A DNA stretch of 64,000 nt from Hyphomicrobium denitrificans 1NES1. GTDB taxonomy: Bacteria; Pseudomonadota; Alphaproteobacteria; Rhizobiales; Hyphomicrobiaceae. Under the pieces are notes generated by a model. That model saw only the letters and a list, made by a program, of their open reading frames with translations, was not told the DNA's origin and made no database searches. The position numbers and the translations under genes are program-made. Shown here piece after piece: positions 1 to 9,232 of this stretch (the first letter of the stretch is position 1; each line of letters starts with the position of its first letter). The stretch covers positions 682,001-746,000 of the forward strand of contig NC_021172.1 in assembly GCF_000230975.2 (NCBI RefSeq). The letters are read 5' to 3'.

Positions 1-41
1 GCGCCAGCGTCGTCGCCGCAATGAATGGACATGGGCGTTGC

Positions 42-1580
42 TTAGCGACTATCTTTCCCGAGTGCATGCACCACGCAGGCAGCGACATGTGCCGGCTCGC
101 CACGAGCGGATGTTTCAATCCATCCTGTGGGCTCGCGCTTATGCGTGGCCTGCAGCCGGACGACGTCGGCTGTCGCATCGGAGACATCATTGCATCTCGC
201 CTCCACACGCTTAAGGAGCATTGCGGTCGGCGCGTCGAGCCAAATGCCTGTGAACGATACTCCGGCATTGCGCGCGCAGCTTGCGATCCGATTGCGGTCC
301 GCTTCACGGTCGAATACGGCTTCCGCAAGCACCGCGTGGCCGGACGTCAGAATCGCCGCCGCTTCGTCGGCCTGGGTAGCATAGACCTTCTCCGTGATTT
401 CGCTGCGATAGGCTTCGGTCGGCAATCGCGTTTCGGCGGAGACATGGAAAAGGCGCTTGCGAATACGATCGCTGGCGAGCACGCAGGCGCCCGGCGCTTC
501 GCCTACGCGATCGGCTATCATCGCGGCGATTGTCGATTTGCCCGTGCCGCTTAGGCCACCGATGGCGACGAGCCGGGCGGGCCGCGGCGCAAGCAGCGAC
601 TGTGCTAACTCAAGATACTCTTTTGCTTGTGTGGCGATGCCTTCACCCATCGGTCCAAGGGTCTGACTTTGGGTCGCCAGAACATGCGCGCGGATCGAAG
701 ATCTCACCGCCATGAAGAACGGCAAGAGAGCGATACCGTCGGCCTCGTCCGCCTCATCGAAATAGCGGTTGAAGACGAGATTAGCGGCCGACCTCTCCCC
801 ACAATGCCAGAGGTCCATCAGGAGAAATGCGAGGTCATAAAGTACATCGATTGTCGCTATGGCATCGTCGAATTCGATGCAATCAAATAGCGTCGGAGCA
901 TTGTCCACGAGGCAGATATTACCCAGATGGAGGTCGCCGTGGCAGTGGCGCACCTTGCCTGCCATCGCGCGGGAATCGAGAAGATCGCGACGGCGGTCGA
1001 GAGCCGCGCTCAATGCTCTGTTCAGTGAGGCTAGGCTTGCACTTGGGAAAATGTCTGTCGTCGCGAAGGCCGCGGCGTTGATGGCGAGCACATTGGCCAT
1101 AATTGCAGCGCCGGTGTTTTTCCGGTTTGCCACTGCAGCGGCGTGAAAACGCGCAATGGAGCGCGCCGTCGCCGTTAGAAGCGTCGGCGTCAGCATTCCT
1201 CTCTTCGCAAGCCGGTCGAACAACGTGCTCTCGTCAAAGCGCAACATCTCCACGACCGCGTCGATGAGACGGCCCTCTCCATCGAGCGCGAGCGATCCGT
1301 CAGGCTCGGCCGTGATACGGCGGACGCCGAGATAGATCGCCGGTGCGGTTCGCCGGTTAAGCTCCACCTCGCGGCGGCATGCTGCGAGACGCCGATCTGC
1401 GGTCGAGAAATCGACGTATGGCAGCTTTACAGCGCGCTTCAGCTTAAATGCACGAGGCCCGATCAGCAGGATGATGGAGATATGCGTCTTGATGATTGTA
1501 ACATCCGATGGCGCTAAACCATGCGTTCTTGGGTCCTTTAGCAGATTGATCGTAGCGGCCTGATTATCCTCGAGCGGCAT
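42..1580 (-). CDS. Bifunctional aminoglycoside phosphotransferase-like / ATP-binding (AAA kinase-like) protein
   Basis: The protein has about 512 residues. The N-terminal two thirds resemble an APH/choline-kinase-like phosphotransferase: HCHGDLHLGN is the Brenner-type catalytic loop and DCIEFDD the metal-binding region. The C-terminal third is a P-loop kinase-like domain with Walker A GGLSGTGKST. Such two-domain proteins are widespread in alphaproteobacteria, usually annotated as AAA-family ATPases, and their substrate is unknown. The open frame continues 62 codons upstream, but I chose the ATG at 1580 because AAGGAAG sits about nine bases before it and the conserved sequence begins there. 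It is monocistronic as seen. Aminoglycoside resistance should not be assumed. Confidence 0.85.
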   Translation of the reverse strand: MPLEDNQAATINLLKDPRTHGLAPSDVTIIKTHISIILLIGPRAFKLKRAVKLPYVDFSTADRRLAACRREVELNRRTAPAIYLGVRRITAEPDGSLALDGEGRLIDAVVEMLRFDESTLFDRLAKRGMLTPTLLTATARSIARFHAAAVANRKNTGAAIMANVLAINAAAFATTDIFPSASLASLNRALSAALDRRRDLLDSRAMAGKVRHCHGDLHLGNICLVDNAPTLFDCIEFDDAIATIDVLYDLAFLLMDLWHCGERSAANLVFNRYFDEADEADGIALLPFFMAVRSSIRAHVLATQSQTLGPMGEGIATQAKEYLELAQSLLAPRPARLVAIGGLSGTGKSTIAAMIADRVGEAPGACVLASDRIRKRLFHVSAETRLPTEAYRSEITEKVYATQADEAAAILTSGHAVLAEAVFDREADRNRIASCARNAGVSFTGIWLDAPTAMLLKRVEARCNDVSDATADVVRLQATHKREPTGWIETSARGEPAHVAACVVHALGKDSR

Positions 1581-2086
1581 ATGCGTCTGCTTCCTTACCG
1601 TTCGCGGCGCAGTGCGGTTTCGACTGCACGACCTTTGTACGCTATCATGACGGCTTGCATAATGAAGCGCTCGACCTGTGCGCAAAGCATAAACTTGGTG
1701 TGTCGCGCATGATATCTGATAAGCTGCGCGAGCTTTAGTAACGCGGTACAGGGCGACGAGCGACAAACGGGGGAGGGAAGCATCGTATGCTGGGGCATGC
1801 GTTGGCTAATCCAAAATAGGCCGCTTCCTTCGAGAAAAAAGAAGTATTAGGCTGCGCGCAACCTGATCGGCATACGACGATGCGCCGGTCCTCTGGTGCC
1901 AAAAATCAAATAACGTCTGCGCTTTTCGCGTAGGCGTTATTTGTTTTGCGGCTAGTTAGAGACCACGGCGTGTTACCGCATTGCCAAGCCAATTGGTATG
2001 TTGCCTATCTTAGCGCAGTAACCGTGACAATTGCGTTGCGGCGTGCTCATCCTCAAACTTCACCATTCAACAATACGGAATTCGAC
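1581..2086. other. Divergent intergenic region, no gene recognised
   Basis: This 506-base gap lies between two divergent genes and must carry the promoters of both. Open frames here have no plausible ribosome-binding site or recognisable product. I found no strong operator, tRNA or repeat. Confidence 0.4.
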
Positions 2087-3916
2087 ATGCCTCCATATCG
2101 TTCACGCACTACGACACACGGTCGGAATATGGCAGGTGCGCGAGGCCTATGGCGCGCGACCGGCATGAAGGATGAGGATTTTGGCAAGCCGATCATCGCG
2201 GTGGTGAACTCGTTCACGCAATTCGTTCCCGGCCATGTGCATCTCAAAGACCTAGGTCAGCTCGTTGCTCGCGAGATTGAGCGTGCCGGTGGCGTTGCGA
2301 AAGAATTCAATACCATTGCGGTCGACGATGGCATCGCGATGGGTCATGACGGCATGCTTTATTCTCTTCCCTCTCGGGAGTTGATTGCGGACAGCGTCGA
2401 GTACATGGTCAATGCACATTGCGCCGATGCAATGGTGTGCATTTCCAACTGCGATAAGATCACGCCCGGCATGCTGATGGCGTGCCTTCGCGTCAATATT
2501 CCTACCGTCTTCGTTTCCGGTGGCCCGATGGAAGCCGGCAAAGTCGTGCTGGGCGGTAAGCAGCACGCGCTGGACTTGGTCGACGCCATGGTTGCTGCTG
2601 CCGATGACAGCGTAACGAATGAAGACGTCAAAGTTATCGAACGATCCGCTTGTCCCACGTGTGGCTCCTGCTCGGGGATGTTCACGGCCAACTCGATGAA
2701 TTGCCTCACTGAGGCGTTGGGGCTTGCATTACCCGGCAACGGCTCGATGCTTGCAACGCATGCAGATCGAAAGCGGCTCTTCGTCGAAGCCGGGCACCTC
2801 ATCGTGGATCTGGCGCGTCGCTATTACGAACAAAACGATGCTAGCGCTCTGCCGCGGTCGATCGTCAGCTTTGCGGCTTTCGAGAATGCGATGACGCTTG
2901 ATATCGCGATGGGCGGATCGACGAATACGGTCCTCCATCTTCTCGCTGCGGCTCACGAAGCCGAGGTGTCTTTCACCATGAAGGACATCGATCGTTTATC
3001 GCGCCGCGTGCCGTGCCTTTGCAAAGTCGCGCCGGCGAAAGCTGATGTTCACATGGAGGACGTGCATCGCGCTGGCGGCATCATGGCCATACTTGGGGAA
3101 TTGAACAGAGCCGGGCTGATCGATGCCGGGCTTCCTACTGTCCATTCGGCTACTCTCGGTGAGGCTTTGGGACGTTGGGACGTGAAGCAGACCAGCAGCG
3201 AGGCAACACATAGATTCTATAGCGCTGGGCCGGGAGGCGTTCCGTCGCAAGTCGCGTTCAGTCAGGATCGTCGATATGCCTCACTCGATCTCGATCGCGA
3301 CGCAGGAGCGATTCGCGATAAGGCACATGCGTTTTCTCAGGATGGCGGATTGGCCGTTCTTTATGGAAACCTCGCCGAAGACGGCTGCATCGTGAAGACC
3401 GCCGGCGTGGACGACTGCCTGTTGACGTTCTCCGGTCGAGCACGCGTTTTCGATAGTCAGGACGCGGCGGTTGCGGGCATTCTCGGTGGAGACATTAAAC
3501 CAGGAGATGTCGTCGTCATTCGCTATGAAGGACCTTGCGGTGGCCCGGGTATGCAAGAAATGCTCTATCCGACCAGCTATCTAAAATCGAAGGGGCTCGG
3601 CAAGTCGTGTGCGCTTGTCACCGATGGTCGCTTCTCGGGCGGGTCTTCGGGACTTTCGATCGGGCATGTGTCTCCGGAAGCCGCTGAGGGTGGGACAATC
3701 GCGCTTATCAGAGATGGAGATGTGATCGATTTTGACATTCCCAATAGAAAGATTCATCTTCGGATCGGTGACGAAGAACTCAGAGAGCGTCGCGCGAAGC
3801 AATCGGCTATTGGGTGGCAGCCGGCAGTACCGAGAAAGCGGCAGGTTTCGAAAGCACTCCGTGCATACGCGGCGATGACGACGAGTGCCGCAAAGGGCGC
3901 GGTGCGGGTCCCTTGA
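2087..3916 (+). CDS. ilvD: Dihydroxy-acid dehydratase
   Basis: IlvD dehydrates 2,3-dihydroxy-isovalerate and 2,3-dihydroxy-3-methylvalerate to the keto acids that precede valine, leucine and isoleucine in the cytosol. The 609-residue product matches the usual length of about 612-619 and begins [19 protein letters not shown], very close to the E. coli enzyme. Cys122 (in NCDKITPG) and Cys195 (in CPTCGSCSG) fall at the E. coli cluster-ligand positions. The [10 protein letters not shown] segment lacks the extra cysteine of the [2Fe-2S] subclass, so a [4Fe-4S] enzyme is expected. The frame is open 47 codons upstream, but family similarity begins at the ATG at 2087. No other branched-chain gene is adjacent. 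6-phosphogluconate dehydratase (Edd) was considered, but the N-terminus is clearly IlvD-like. Confidence 0.97.
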   Translation: MPPYRSRTTTHGRNMAGARGLWRATGMKDEDFGKPIIAVVNSFTQFVPGHVHLKDLGQLVAREIERAGGVAKEFNTIAVDDGIAMGHDGMLYSLPSRELIADSVEYMVNAHCADAMVCISNCDKITPGMLMACLRVNIPTVFVSGGPMEAGKVVLGGKQHALDLVDAMVAAADDSVTNEDVKVIERSACPTCGSCSGMFTANSMNCLTEALGLALPGNGSMLATHADRKRLFVEAGHLIVDLARRYYEQNDASALPRSIVSFAAFENAMTLDIAMGGSTNTVLHLLAAAHEAEVSFTMKDIDRLSRRVPCLCKVAPAKADVHMEDVHRAGGIMAILGELNRAGLIDAGLPTVHSATLGEALGRWDVKQTSSEATHRFYSAGPGGVPSQVAFSQDRRYASLDLDRDAGAIRDKAHAFSQDGGLAVLYGNLAEDGCIVKTAGVDDCLLTFSGRARVFDSQDAAVAGILGGDIKPGDVVVIRYEGPCGGPGMQEMLYPTSYLKSKGLGKSCALVTDGRFSGGSSGLSIGHVSPEAAEGGTIALIRDGDVIDFDIPNRKIHLRIGDEELRERRAKQSAIGWQPAVPRKRQVSKALRAYAAMTTSAAKGAVRVP

Positions 3917-4185
3917 CGAGAGTGGGTATGGCAGTTGGGGCGCCGACCAAATTCAGTTCTATTCCGGCTAAGGTCATTCCGGCACCAAATGTTGCTGCAG
4001 GTAGGCGCCCATGCTCGGTCATGTTCAGCGGCCATTCGTGCCGAATGAGTTGGAGCCGGAGTTCAGCATAGTGAGCGACAAAGAATACAAAGAAGGATTG
4101 TCAATCCTGCAGCGATGCTGACCCGTAAGTCCAAGTTTAATGAAACACCGTGTTGGGTGCTTGTGATCGGGGAGGAGGCTGTTTT

Positions 4186-5037
4186 CTATTGAGATGCAAC
4201 CGCCTTGCCGCTGGTGCCGGCGAATTTGATTTCGTCCGTGTCGATGGCCTCTACCTCTACGGCGTTGTCCCGGCTGTTGGCATACGTAAAGCGGAAATTA
4301 GGGTTCGTTGCGATGGAAAATCCGGTCTCAGCTTTAAACACGAGATCGTTGCCCCGCATTACTGTTATGTTTTTGATAAAGCGGGCAGGGATATAGCCGT
4401 GGGTTAGCTGATCCATCTGCATGCCGTTGTTGTTGGGATGCTTGATCATGAACTGGCCCTCGCGCAGCGGCGTCGTCTCTAGCGCGGGATCGAAACTCTT
4501 CACCACCATCTTGCCGAGGTCGGCGGTGTCTGCGTCGGTATCTTTGGGAGCGGGTGCCGAACATCCCCCCGATGCCTTGACGAAGGCTTTTGTCATGTGG
4601 AGCACGCCATCGGATGTTTCGACGACAGCGTGCACATAGGTATACATGTCGATGCGAACGCGCGTCGACATCCTGCGCTCGCCACCGCCGTCACCGGAGG
4701 CCGGCCCGAACGAAATGTTGGCGGCGACAGGTGCCGGATTCCTGTCGATGATCAACGCCATGGACTTGAGCTGGCCCTTGACGGTTGGTGGCACGCGAAT
4801 GGTGATCGGGACCACTGCTGCGTCCTCGGCCCGCTCCGGCGCATCGAGAATAACTATGCCGTCATTTTCCTTGATTGGGCGCGATCCATACATTTCCTGC
4901 TGGATCGATGGCCAAGGATCGTCGTCGGCCCGCGCTCCGGCCGGGCATAAGGCGACGCTGGCGATCAGCACAGCCGTTGCCGTCAGAGCGACCGCCTTCG
5001 CTCGCCCTGCCCGGATATTCGACGAAGATATGTGCAT
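4186..5037 (-). CDS. Quinoprotein dehydrogenase-associated SoxYZ-like carrier protein
   Basis: This is a periplasmic protein of 283 residues that fuses a SoxY-like and a SoxZ-like half. An N-terminal signal peptide (hydrophobic AVALTATAVLIASVALCPAG, then ARA-D) is visible. The SoxY half ends in KASGGCSAP, where the Cys is the carrier residue of SoxY proteins, and the SoxZ half follows directly. Fused SoxYZ proteins of this type occur next to PQQ-dependent dehydrogenases and are thought to belong to a quinoprotein relay system; their cargo is unknown. The start at 5037 is favoured over 5079 because GGGGAG lies seven bases upstream. It follows the metallohydrolase gene at 5070-6095 by 32 bases in the same direction, so the two are probably co-transcribed. 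xoxF lies about 15 kb away. Confidence 0.88.
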   Translation of the reverse strand: MHISSSNIRAGRAKAVALTATAVLIASVALCPAGARADDDPWPSIQQEMYGSRPIKENDGIVILDAPERAEDAAVVPITIRVPPTVKGQLKSMALIIDRNPAPVAANISFGPASGDGGGERRMSTRVRIDMYTYVHAVVETSDGVLHMTKAFVKASGGCSAPAPKDTDADTADLGKMVVKSFDPALETTPLREGQFMIKHPNNNGMQMDQLTHGYIPARFIKNITVMRGNDLVFKAETGFSIATNPNFRFTYANSRDNAVEVEAIDTDEIKFAGTSGKAVASQ

Positions 5038-5069
5038 CTGAAATCTCCCCAAAAATGAATTATTGCCGC

Positions 5070-6095
5070 TCATTCCCATTCAAGCTCGGCGAATGCCGCG
5101 GTCACGTTGCGGACGTGATACTGATCGAAAAGCTCCCATTTCCCTCGCTCGGAGAAACCCGCGGACTTGGTTGCGTCTTGGATGGTTTTTCCTTCCTTGA
5201 TCAGTTTGCGGACATCGGCGGCGACGACCGACCAGTACCTCTGCTCATCATGCATCGCTTCCGGCAGCTGCATCGCATGCGGTCCGTGACCTGGGATGAC
5301 GCGGGCTGCTTTGCGTTGTTCAAGTTGTTCAATGAGCGCCAACCAGCCGCGAATGGAGCCGTCGAGCGTCGGAATGGCACCGGAGAACAGCAAATCGGCA
5401 AGGAAGACCGTATCGGTGGCGGAATCGGTGACGATCAGGTCGTTGTCGGTGTGGGCCGTCTTCTGCGCCTCCAAGAGCAGCGTGCGGCCGCCGAGGTCGA
5501 GACTTAAGCGATCCTGCACACTGACGGTCGGCAGAATGATCTCGCAACCGTCGAAAGCCTCGGGGCCAAGCATCTCCTTGTTGGCGGCCAAGTACTGTGA
5601 TGCCCGCGCTGAAAGCCCGCGTGCAAGTTTATGGTGGCCGACGAATTGCGGGTTGTCCTCCTTGAACGCGGCATTGCCAAAGACATGGTCGGGATGCATG
5701 TGGCTGTTGATGACATAGCGGATCGGCTTGTCCGTTACCGCCTTGATAGCAGATCGCAGTTCGCGCCCGACCTTGGCGCTTCCGAGCGTGTCGATGACCG
5801 CGACGGCGTCCGAACCGATGACAAAGCTCGCATTTGCCATATCTCCTTTGTTTTCCGGAGACTGAAGTTCATATCGTCCTTGGTGGACGAAAACCCCGGA
5901 AGCAACCTCAGTGAAGGACATCGGAGTCTCGGCCCGCGCCGTGATCTTGGAAAGAAATGGCGCGACAGCGAAAGCCAGCGCAGAGGTGAGAAGGCAACGC
6001 CTATCCAGCCCGCACCGTCGCAACGCGTCCGTAACCACATGGGTTTCGTCCGTATTCGCGGCGATGACGGCACTCAATTGCTCCATCGTGCACAT
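5070..6095 (-). CDS. Quinoprotein relay system zinc metallohydrolase (MBL fold)
   Basis: A 341-residue metallo-beta-lactamase-fold protein. The zinc site SHMHPDHVFGN gives the HxHxDH motif, and later His residues (TAHTDND, PGHGPH) complete the two-metal centre. Residues about 29-55 form a hydrophobic export signal preceded by an Arg pair (LDRRCLLTSALAFAVAPF), so Tat-type export to the periplasm is possible. The family accompanies SoxYZ-like carriers and PQQ dehydrogenases; its reaction is not established. The gene lies between the SoxYZ-like gene (32 bases downstream) and a tetR gene (44 bases upstream), all on the minus strand. A half-site of the TetR operator (CTAGTTGGTAGG, about 6110-6121) sits just before its start, which suggests the same regulator acts here. 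Confidence 0.87.
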   Translation of the reverse strand: MCTMEQLSAVIAANTDETHVVTDALRRCGLDRRCLLTSALAFAVAPFLSKITARAETPMSFTEVASGVFVHQGRYELQSPENKGDMANASFVIGSDAVAVIDTLGSAKVGRELRSAIKAVTDKPIRYVINSHMHPDHVFGNAAFKEDNPQFVGHHKLARGLSARASQYLAANKEMLGPEAFDGCEIILPTVSVQDRLSLDLGGRTLLLEAQKTAHTDNDLIVTDSATDTVFLADLLFSGAIPTLDGSIRGWLALIEQLEQRKAARVIPGHGPHAMQLPEAMHDEQRYWSVVAADVRKLIKEGKTIQDATKSAGFSERGKWELFDQYHVRNVTAAFAELEWE

Positions 6096-6138
6096 CGTGG
6101 AGGCTTCCTTCTAGTTGGTAGGCTTTCGCGTCAAAAAG

Positions 6139-6708
6139 TTATCGAACGATAGTCTCCAATACTTGCCGATAGGCAGGTTTGATGAGGCCTGGCTCCTTCA
6201 GCGCCCATGCGACGATGCTGGCCCCCTGCAACGTGCTCAACAACATCACCGCGGTGCGCGCGGCCGAAGGTTCCGCTTTGAGTTCCTTTTTGCGAATACC
6301 CTCGGCAATGATCGCCTGCAACCAATCAAGATGGAGTTGAAAGAATTTGTTGACACGTTTTTGCATCGAGACTGGCAGTTCGCTCGCGTCCGCGGCCAGT
6401 GCTCCACAGAGGGGCATCATGCCGTCACGCAAACTCGATGCGAAAAAGTCTCCATAACCGGCGAGCTTTGCGGCCGCATCGATGGGTTTGTCGGCTAGCG
6501 CATCAAGGTCTTCCCTGAACCGCTCGAGATAGGTGTCGATGACCGCCACGCCCAAGTCTTCTTTGGTAGGGAAATGATGGTGGATGCTCGCCTTGCGGAT
6601 GCCGACGCGCTCAGACAGGTCCGCGTAGCTGAACGCCGCGTATCCATGAGTCCGCAGAAAAGTCTCGGCCTCTCGCAGCAATAATGTCTTGGTGTCTGTT
6701 GTTGGCAT
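6139..6708 (-). CDS. TetR/AcrR-family transcriptional repressor
   Basis: The product has 189 residues. The N-terminal helix-turn-helix (about residues 10-55) shows the family pattern with GIRKASIHHHFPTKEDL as the recognition helix region, and the C-terminal ligand-binding domain is helical. It starts at the ATG at 6708 and is immediately preceded by a perfect inverted repeat (6716-6735) that is almost certainly its own operator. It lies upstream of the relay metallohydrolase and SoxYZ genes on the same strand and divergent from the cytochrome c gene at 6951, so it may control both sides. The inducer is unknown. Confidence 0.9.
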   Translation of the reverse strand: MPTTDTKTLLLREAETFLRTHGYAAFSYADLSERVGIRKASIHHHFPTKEDLGVAVIDTYLERFREDLDALADKPIDAAAKLAGYGDFFASSLRDGMMPLCGALAADASELPVSMQKRVNKFFQLHLDWLQAIIAEGIRKKELKAEPSAARTAVMLLSTLQGASIVAWALKEPGLIKPAYRQVLETIVR

Positions 6709-6715
6709 TGTGTTC

Positions 6716-6735
6716 TACCTACTAAATGGTAGGTA
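6716..6735. promoter_or_regulatory. Probable TetR operator (inverted repeat)
   Basis: The repeat TACCTAC-N6-GTAGGTA is perfect over 7 bp per arm and sits 7 bases upstream of the tetR start codon. Its size and position fit autoregulation, and the divergent cytochrome c gene could also be affected. A related sequence, CTA-N2-TGGTAGG, recurs at about 6110-6121 before the metallohydrolase gene. Confidence 0.75.
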
Positions 6736-6950
6736 TTGTGTCAACGGGTCTAGGTCGGCAAACCCGAGGCTAGGTATAAAGTGACCGCTTTAATGCACGT
6801 TCTTTTGGCGACGCGATCTGCGGCAAGGAATCGGATATGGGATTTGGCTGATGCTGCGACGTTTTCCGAGATCAGTAAGGCATGAGTTCCGTCCAGACCA
6901 GTGCTTTCAGGTTTTATTGAGGATTTTGTTGAGGACATGGAGGAGCTAGC

Positions 6951-7370
6951 ATGGCGAGCGCAGTGAATTTCGAAATTACCAAGATCTTCGACTACGCAAG
7001 AAGATTGCTCATTATAATCCTACTAGGGAGTGCCGTTGGATTTACTCCAGCAATCGCCCAGGAAGATGATCAGCAGATCGGTCCCGAGGACGCCGGCAAA
7101 GCAGAATCCAAGACGCCCGATATCAAGAACGGCCTGATCATTGCGCGCGCTTTATGTTCAACCTGCCACCTCATCGGAGAACCGCCGAATTCGTCGGTGT
7201 CGGCCGATGTACCAAGCTTTCCAAGTATCGCCAGTCGTCCAGGCCAATCAATGGAGCGGCTATCGAGTTGGCTGATTGAACCCCATCCGCCAATGCCGAA
7301 CGTACATCTGACACGTAAAGAAATTCGCGATCTCTCAGGGTACATACTTTCGCTTCGCAGCACTCAGTAA
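6951..7370 (+). CDS. Small periplasmic c-type cytochrome
   Basis: A protein of 139 residues with an N-terminal signal or anchor segment (LLIIILLGSAVGFTPAIAQ) and one haem-binding motif, CSTCH, at about residues 69-73. A Met in PPMPNVHLT near the C-terminus is the likely sixth haem ligand, as in class I cytochromes c. GGAGG lies nine bases before the ATG. It is divergent from the tetR/relay gene cluster. Given the PQQ methanol dehydrogenase in the window it may accept electrons in that pathway, but it does not look like a typical XoxG and the link is inferred from context only. Confidence 0.82.
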   Translation: MASAVNFEITKIFDYARRLLIIILLGSAVGFTPAIAQEDDQQIGPEDAGKAESKTPDIKNGLIIARALCSTCHLIGEPPNSSVSADVPSFPSIASRPGQSMERLSSWLIEPHPPMPNVHLTRKEIRDLSGYILSLRSTQ

Positions 7371-7582
7371 GCTCGCCGCGAAGCGGCCTCAATGTCGGCC
7401 TGCTTGATTTAGCTGGCACCTTGCAGGAGTTGGTGGCAAACCGCCGCCAGCGCCGTGGGTAACGGTTCGATCCGGCGCGTCTACGCTTCAGGGAACAGAG
7501 CTAAATCGGCGACGCCGACGAATCGGCCAGCACACCTTTCTGCCAAAAAATTAATGGGTCCTGAGGCTAAACCTGAAAGGCT

Positions 7583-8656
7583 CTAAGGCGGCGTTGGGCC
7601 AGCGACGGCAGGTCCTGAGGCAGGCCAGACATAACCGCCGCCGATTACGATCTGGTGGGATGTCAGGGTGGTTTCAATCGTCCCTTCCGCGGGCGTAGCG
7701 CCGGTGCGCCAACGTGTGAATTGCCGCCATAGATCGCCCGGCATTTCAGTCAACCCTGAGAACGGCTCGACGAACCACCGCGGCAACCAATCGGATTTCA
7801 GATCCTTCAGCGACCACGATTTGCCGCCCGTCAGGGCTGCTTCAATGGCGGACCAGACGAACTTGTATTCCACGTAATAAGAACCGCGTCCGACGCGCAG
7901 TTCCAGACCTGCAAGAACTTGAAATGCGGGCCCAGCGTACTGATACTCGTTCGTCCGCTTCTCAGGAGGCTCGCCGGCAAACCACGTTTCCACATGTGGT
8001 ACGGCGACCCCGAACCCAAGTCCCAGGTAGGGTCGTATCTTTGGAGTGAGTGGAGACAGGCGTACGAGTCCCGATAATATAAGGACGTTATGGCCGTGGG
8101 TGAATTCCAGACGATTGAGCAGATCTGTCAGGTGCAGCGGGGAGGGTGCGGGTTTGCCTTTGAGCGTGCCGGTCGTCTCCACGTCCTCAACGGTGCCATT
8201 CTTGATCTTGCGTCCGTGTGCACCTTTGCCAAGCCGAGAAATGGCCTTGTTGTGCATGAAGTCGACCATCATTCCCACCGAGCCGGCCCAGCGGATCACA
8301 CGGGCGCCTCCGTCGATGGGGAAGTAGAATGTGTCACCATCCCAGCCCATCTTCTTGAGCGTCAGGTCCGTGCCGTTGGGCCGCTTGAGATGGAGATCGC
8401 TGCGATAATAGTAAGGAGCGCTGAGATATGCGCTCGCGACGGTTTCGTTCGCGTTGGGCCATGATGACGCGATGGGTGGTAAGGCGACGTTTCCCGCAGA
8501 ACCTTCTTCATGATCGCCAGTCACGGACGATGACAGCACGGTCGCGCTTAGCATGACGATGGTGGCCGCTGCTGCCATCTTGTCTAGCATTACCCATAAG
8601 AAGCGCGGTGTGGCGTGATAAGAATTCTCATTTTCGGCCGTGATCGACGATATCAT
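7583..8656 (-). CDS. Outer-membrane beta-barrel protein, LpxQ-like (lipid A oxidase family)
   Basis: The frame encodes up to 391 residues; I take the Met at 8656 as start (357 residues), and a Met at 8590 just before the signal sequence (MAAAATIVMLSATVLSSS) is also possible. The mature part has alternating beta strands and Gly/aromatic-rich turns. Segments such as SAPYYYRSDLHLKRPNGTDL, FTHGHNVL and EYQYAGPA recall rhizobial proteins annotated as lipid A oxidase, the LpxQ family that oxidises the proximal glucosamine of lipid A in the outer membrane. The assignment rests on remembered sequence similarity and is not certain. No lipid A biosynthesis gene is adjacent. Confidence 0.6.
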   Translation of the reverse strand: MISSITAENENSYHATPRFLWVMLDKMAAAATIVMLSATVLSSSVTGDHEEGSAGNVALPPIASSWPNANETVASAYLSAPYYYRSDLHLKRPNGTDLTLKKMGWDGDTFYFPIDGGARVIRWAGSVGMMVDFMHNKAISRLGKGAHGRKIKNGTVEDVETTGTLKGKPAPSPLHLTDLLNRLEFTHGHNVLILSGLVRLSPLTPKIRPYLGLGFGVAVPHVETWFAGEPPEKRTNEYQYAGPAFQVLAGLELRVGRGSYYVEYKFVWSAIEAALTGGKSWSLKDLKSDWLPRWFVEPFSGLTEMPGDLWRQFTRWRTGATPAEGTIETTLTSHQIVIGGGYVWPASGPAVAGPTPP

Positions 8657-9008
8657 GCCTGCTGATCTCTGTTGTGAAATCCCACCCCGGTTTTGGCGCG
8701 TGCGTTTCGCAGAGAGCAGACCCGCCGGCGCCGACGTAAAGCCAGAGTTTGAAGCCACGTCAACTGCTTTGGGCTGATCGCATTGTGGCCCAATTCAGTT
8801 CAGCCTCGATCGGCATCGCTCGCATGGACTTTTCAGGAAGGTTGACGGCGCGGTGGCGCAATGCGCGACTCATTCCGCTCAGCGGCGAACCTCCGAGCGT
8901 TGTTGACCAGCTTCGGCCCGCTCCCTCAGGCGACCTCGCCATTCCGGGTCGTATTTCGGGATGCTCGCGAGCGACTTTTGTTTCTATACGGGACCGTGCG
9001 CACTTGCA

Positions 9009-9022
9009 TTGAAGCAGATCAA
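9009..9022. promoter_or_regulatory. Possible FNR/FixK-type box
   Basis: TTGA-AGCAGA-TCAA has both perfect half-sites of the anaerobic regulator consensus TTGAT-N4-ATCAA, with one non-consensus inner base. It is about 210 bases upstream of the CBS gene, rather far for direct activation unless the transcript has a long leader. Confidence 0.4.
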
Positions 9023-9095
9023 TGCGTCTCGTGTCGATTACCTAATGCTGTGTTTCACAACTCCGCAAGCGGCAGACTCGCCGTGCCGCGACACG

Positions 9096-9138
9096 GCTTA
9101 TCGGATTGCATGCTTATGTCGTTTGACATCCGATAAGC
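9096..9138. repeat. 11-bp inverted repeat with 21-base loop
   Basis: GCTTATCGGAT (9096-9106) is repeated as its exact reverse complement ATCCGATAAGC (9128-9138). The element is about 95 bases upstream of the CBS start. It could be a leader hairpin, an operator or a terminator for an unseen short transcript. No U-run follows. Confidence 0.5.
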
Positions 9139-9232
9139 GCAATTGCTGGCGCAGCCAGTGTTACATTCGCGACCGCTTCTTCGATGTCGGTAAAGGTCGA
9201 CGCTCAGAAAAGCAAGGCAAGGAACCCGTGCA

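Larger units (their letters stand above)
8657..9232. other. Intergenic region with a possible FNR/FixK box and a hairpin
   Basis: About 576 bases lie between the LpxQ-like gene and the CBS gene. The small open frames have no convincing start or product. The notable elements are a TTGA-N6-TCAA box at 9009-9022 and an 11-bp inverted repeat at 9096-9138, both upstream of the CBS gene. Confidence 0.4.

Noticed and set aside
42..1580. Aminoglycoside resistance
   Set aside because: The APH-like fold is fused to a P-loop domain in a widespread housekeeping-type protein; resistance is not supported.
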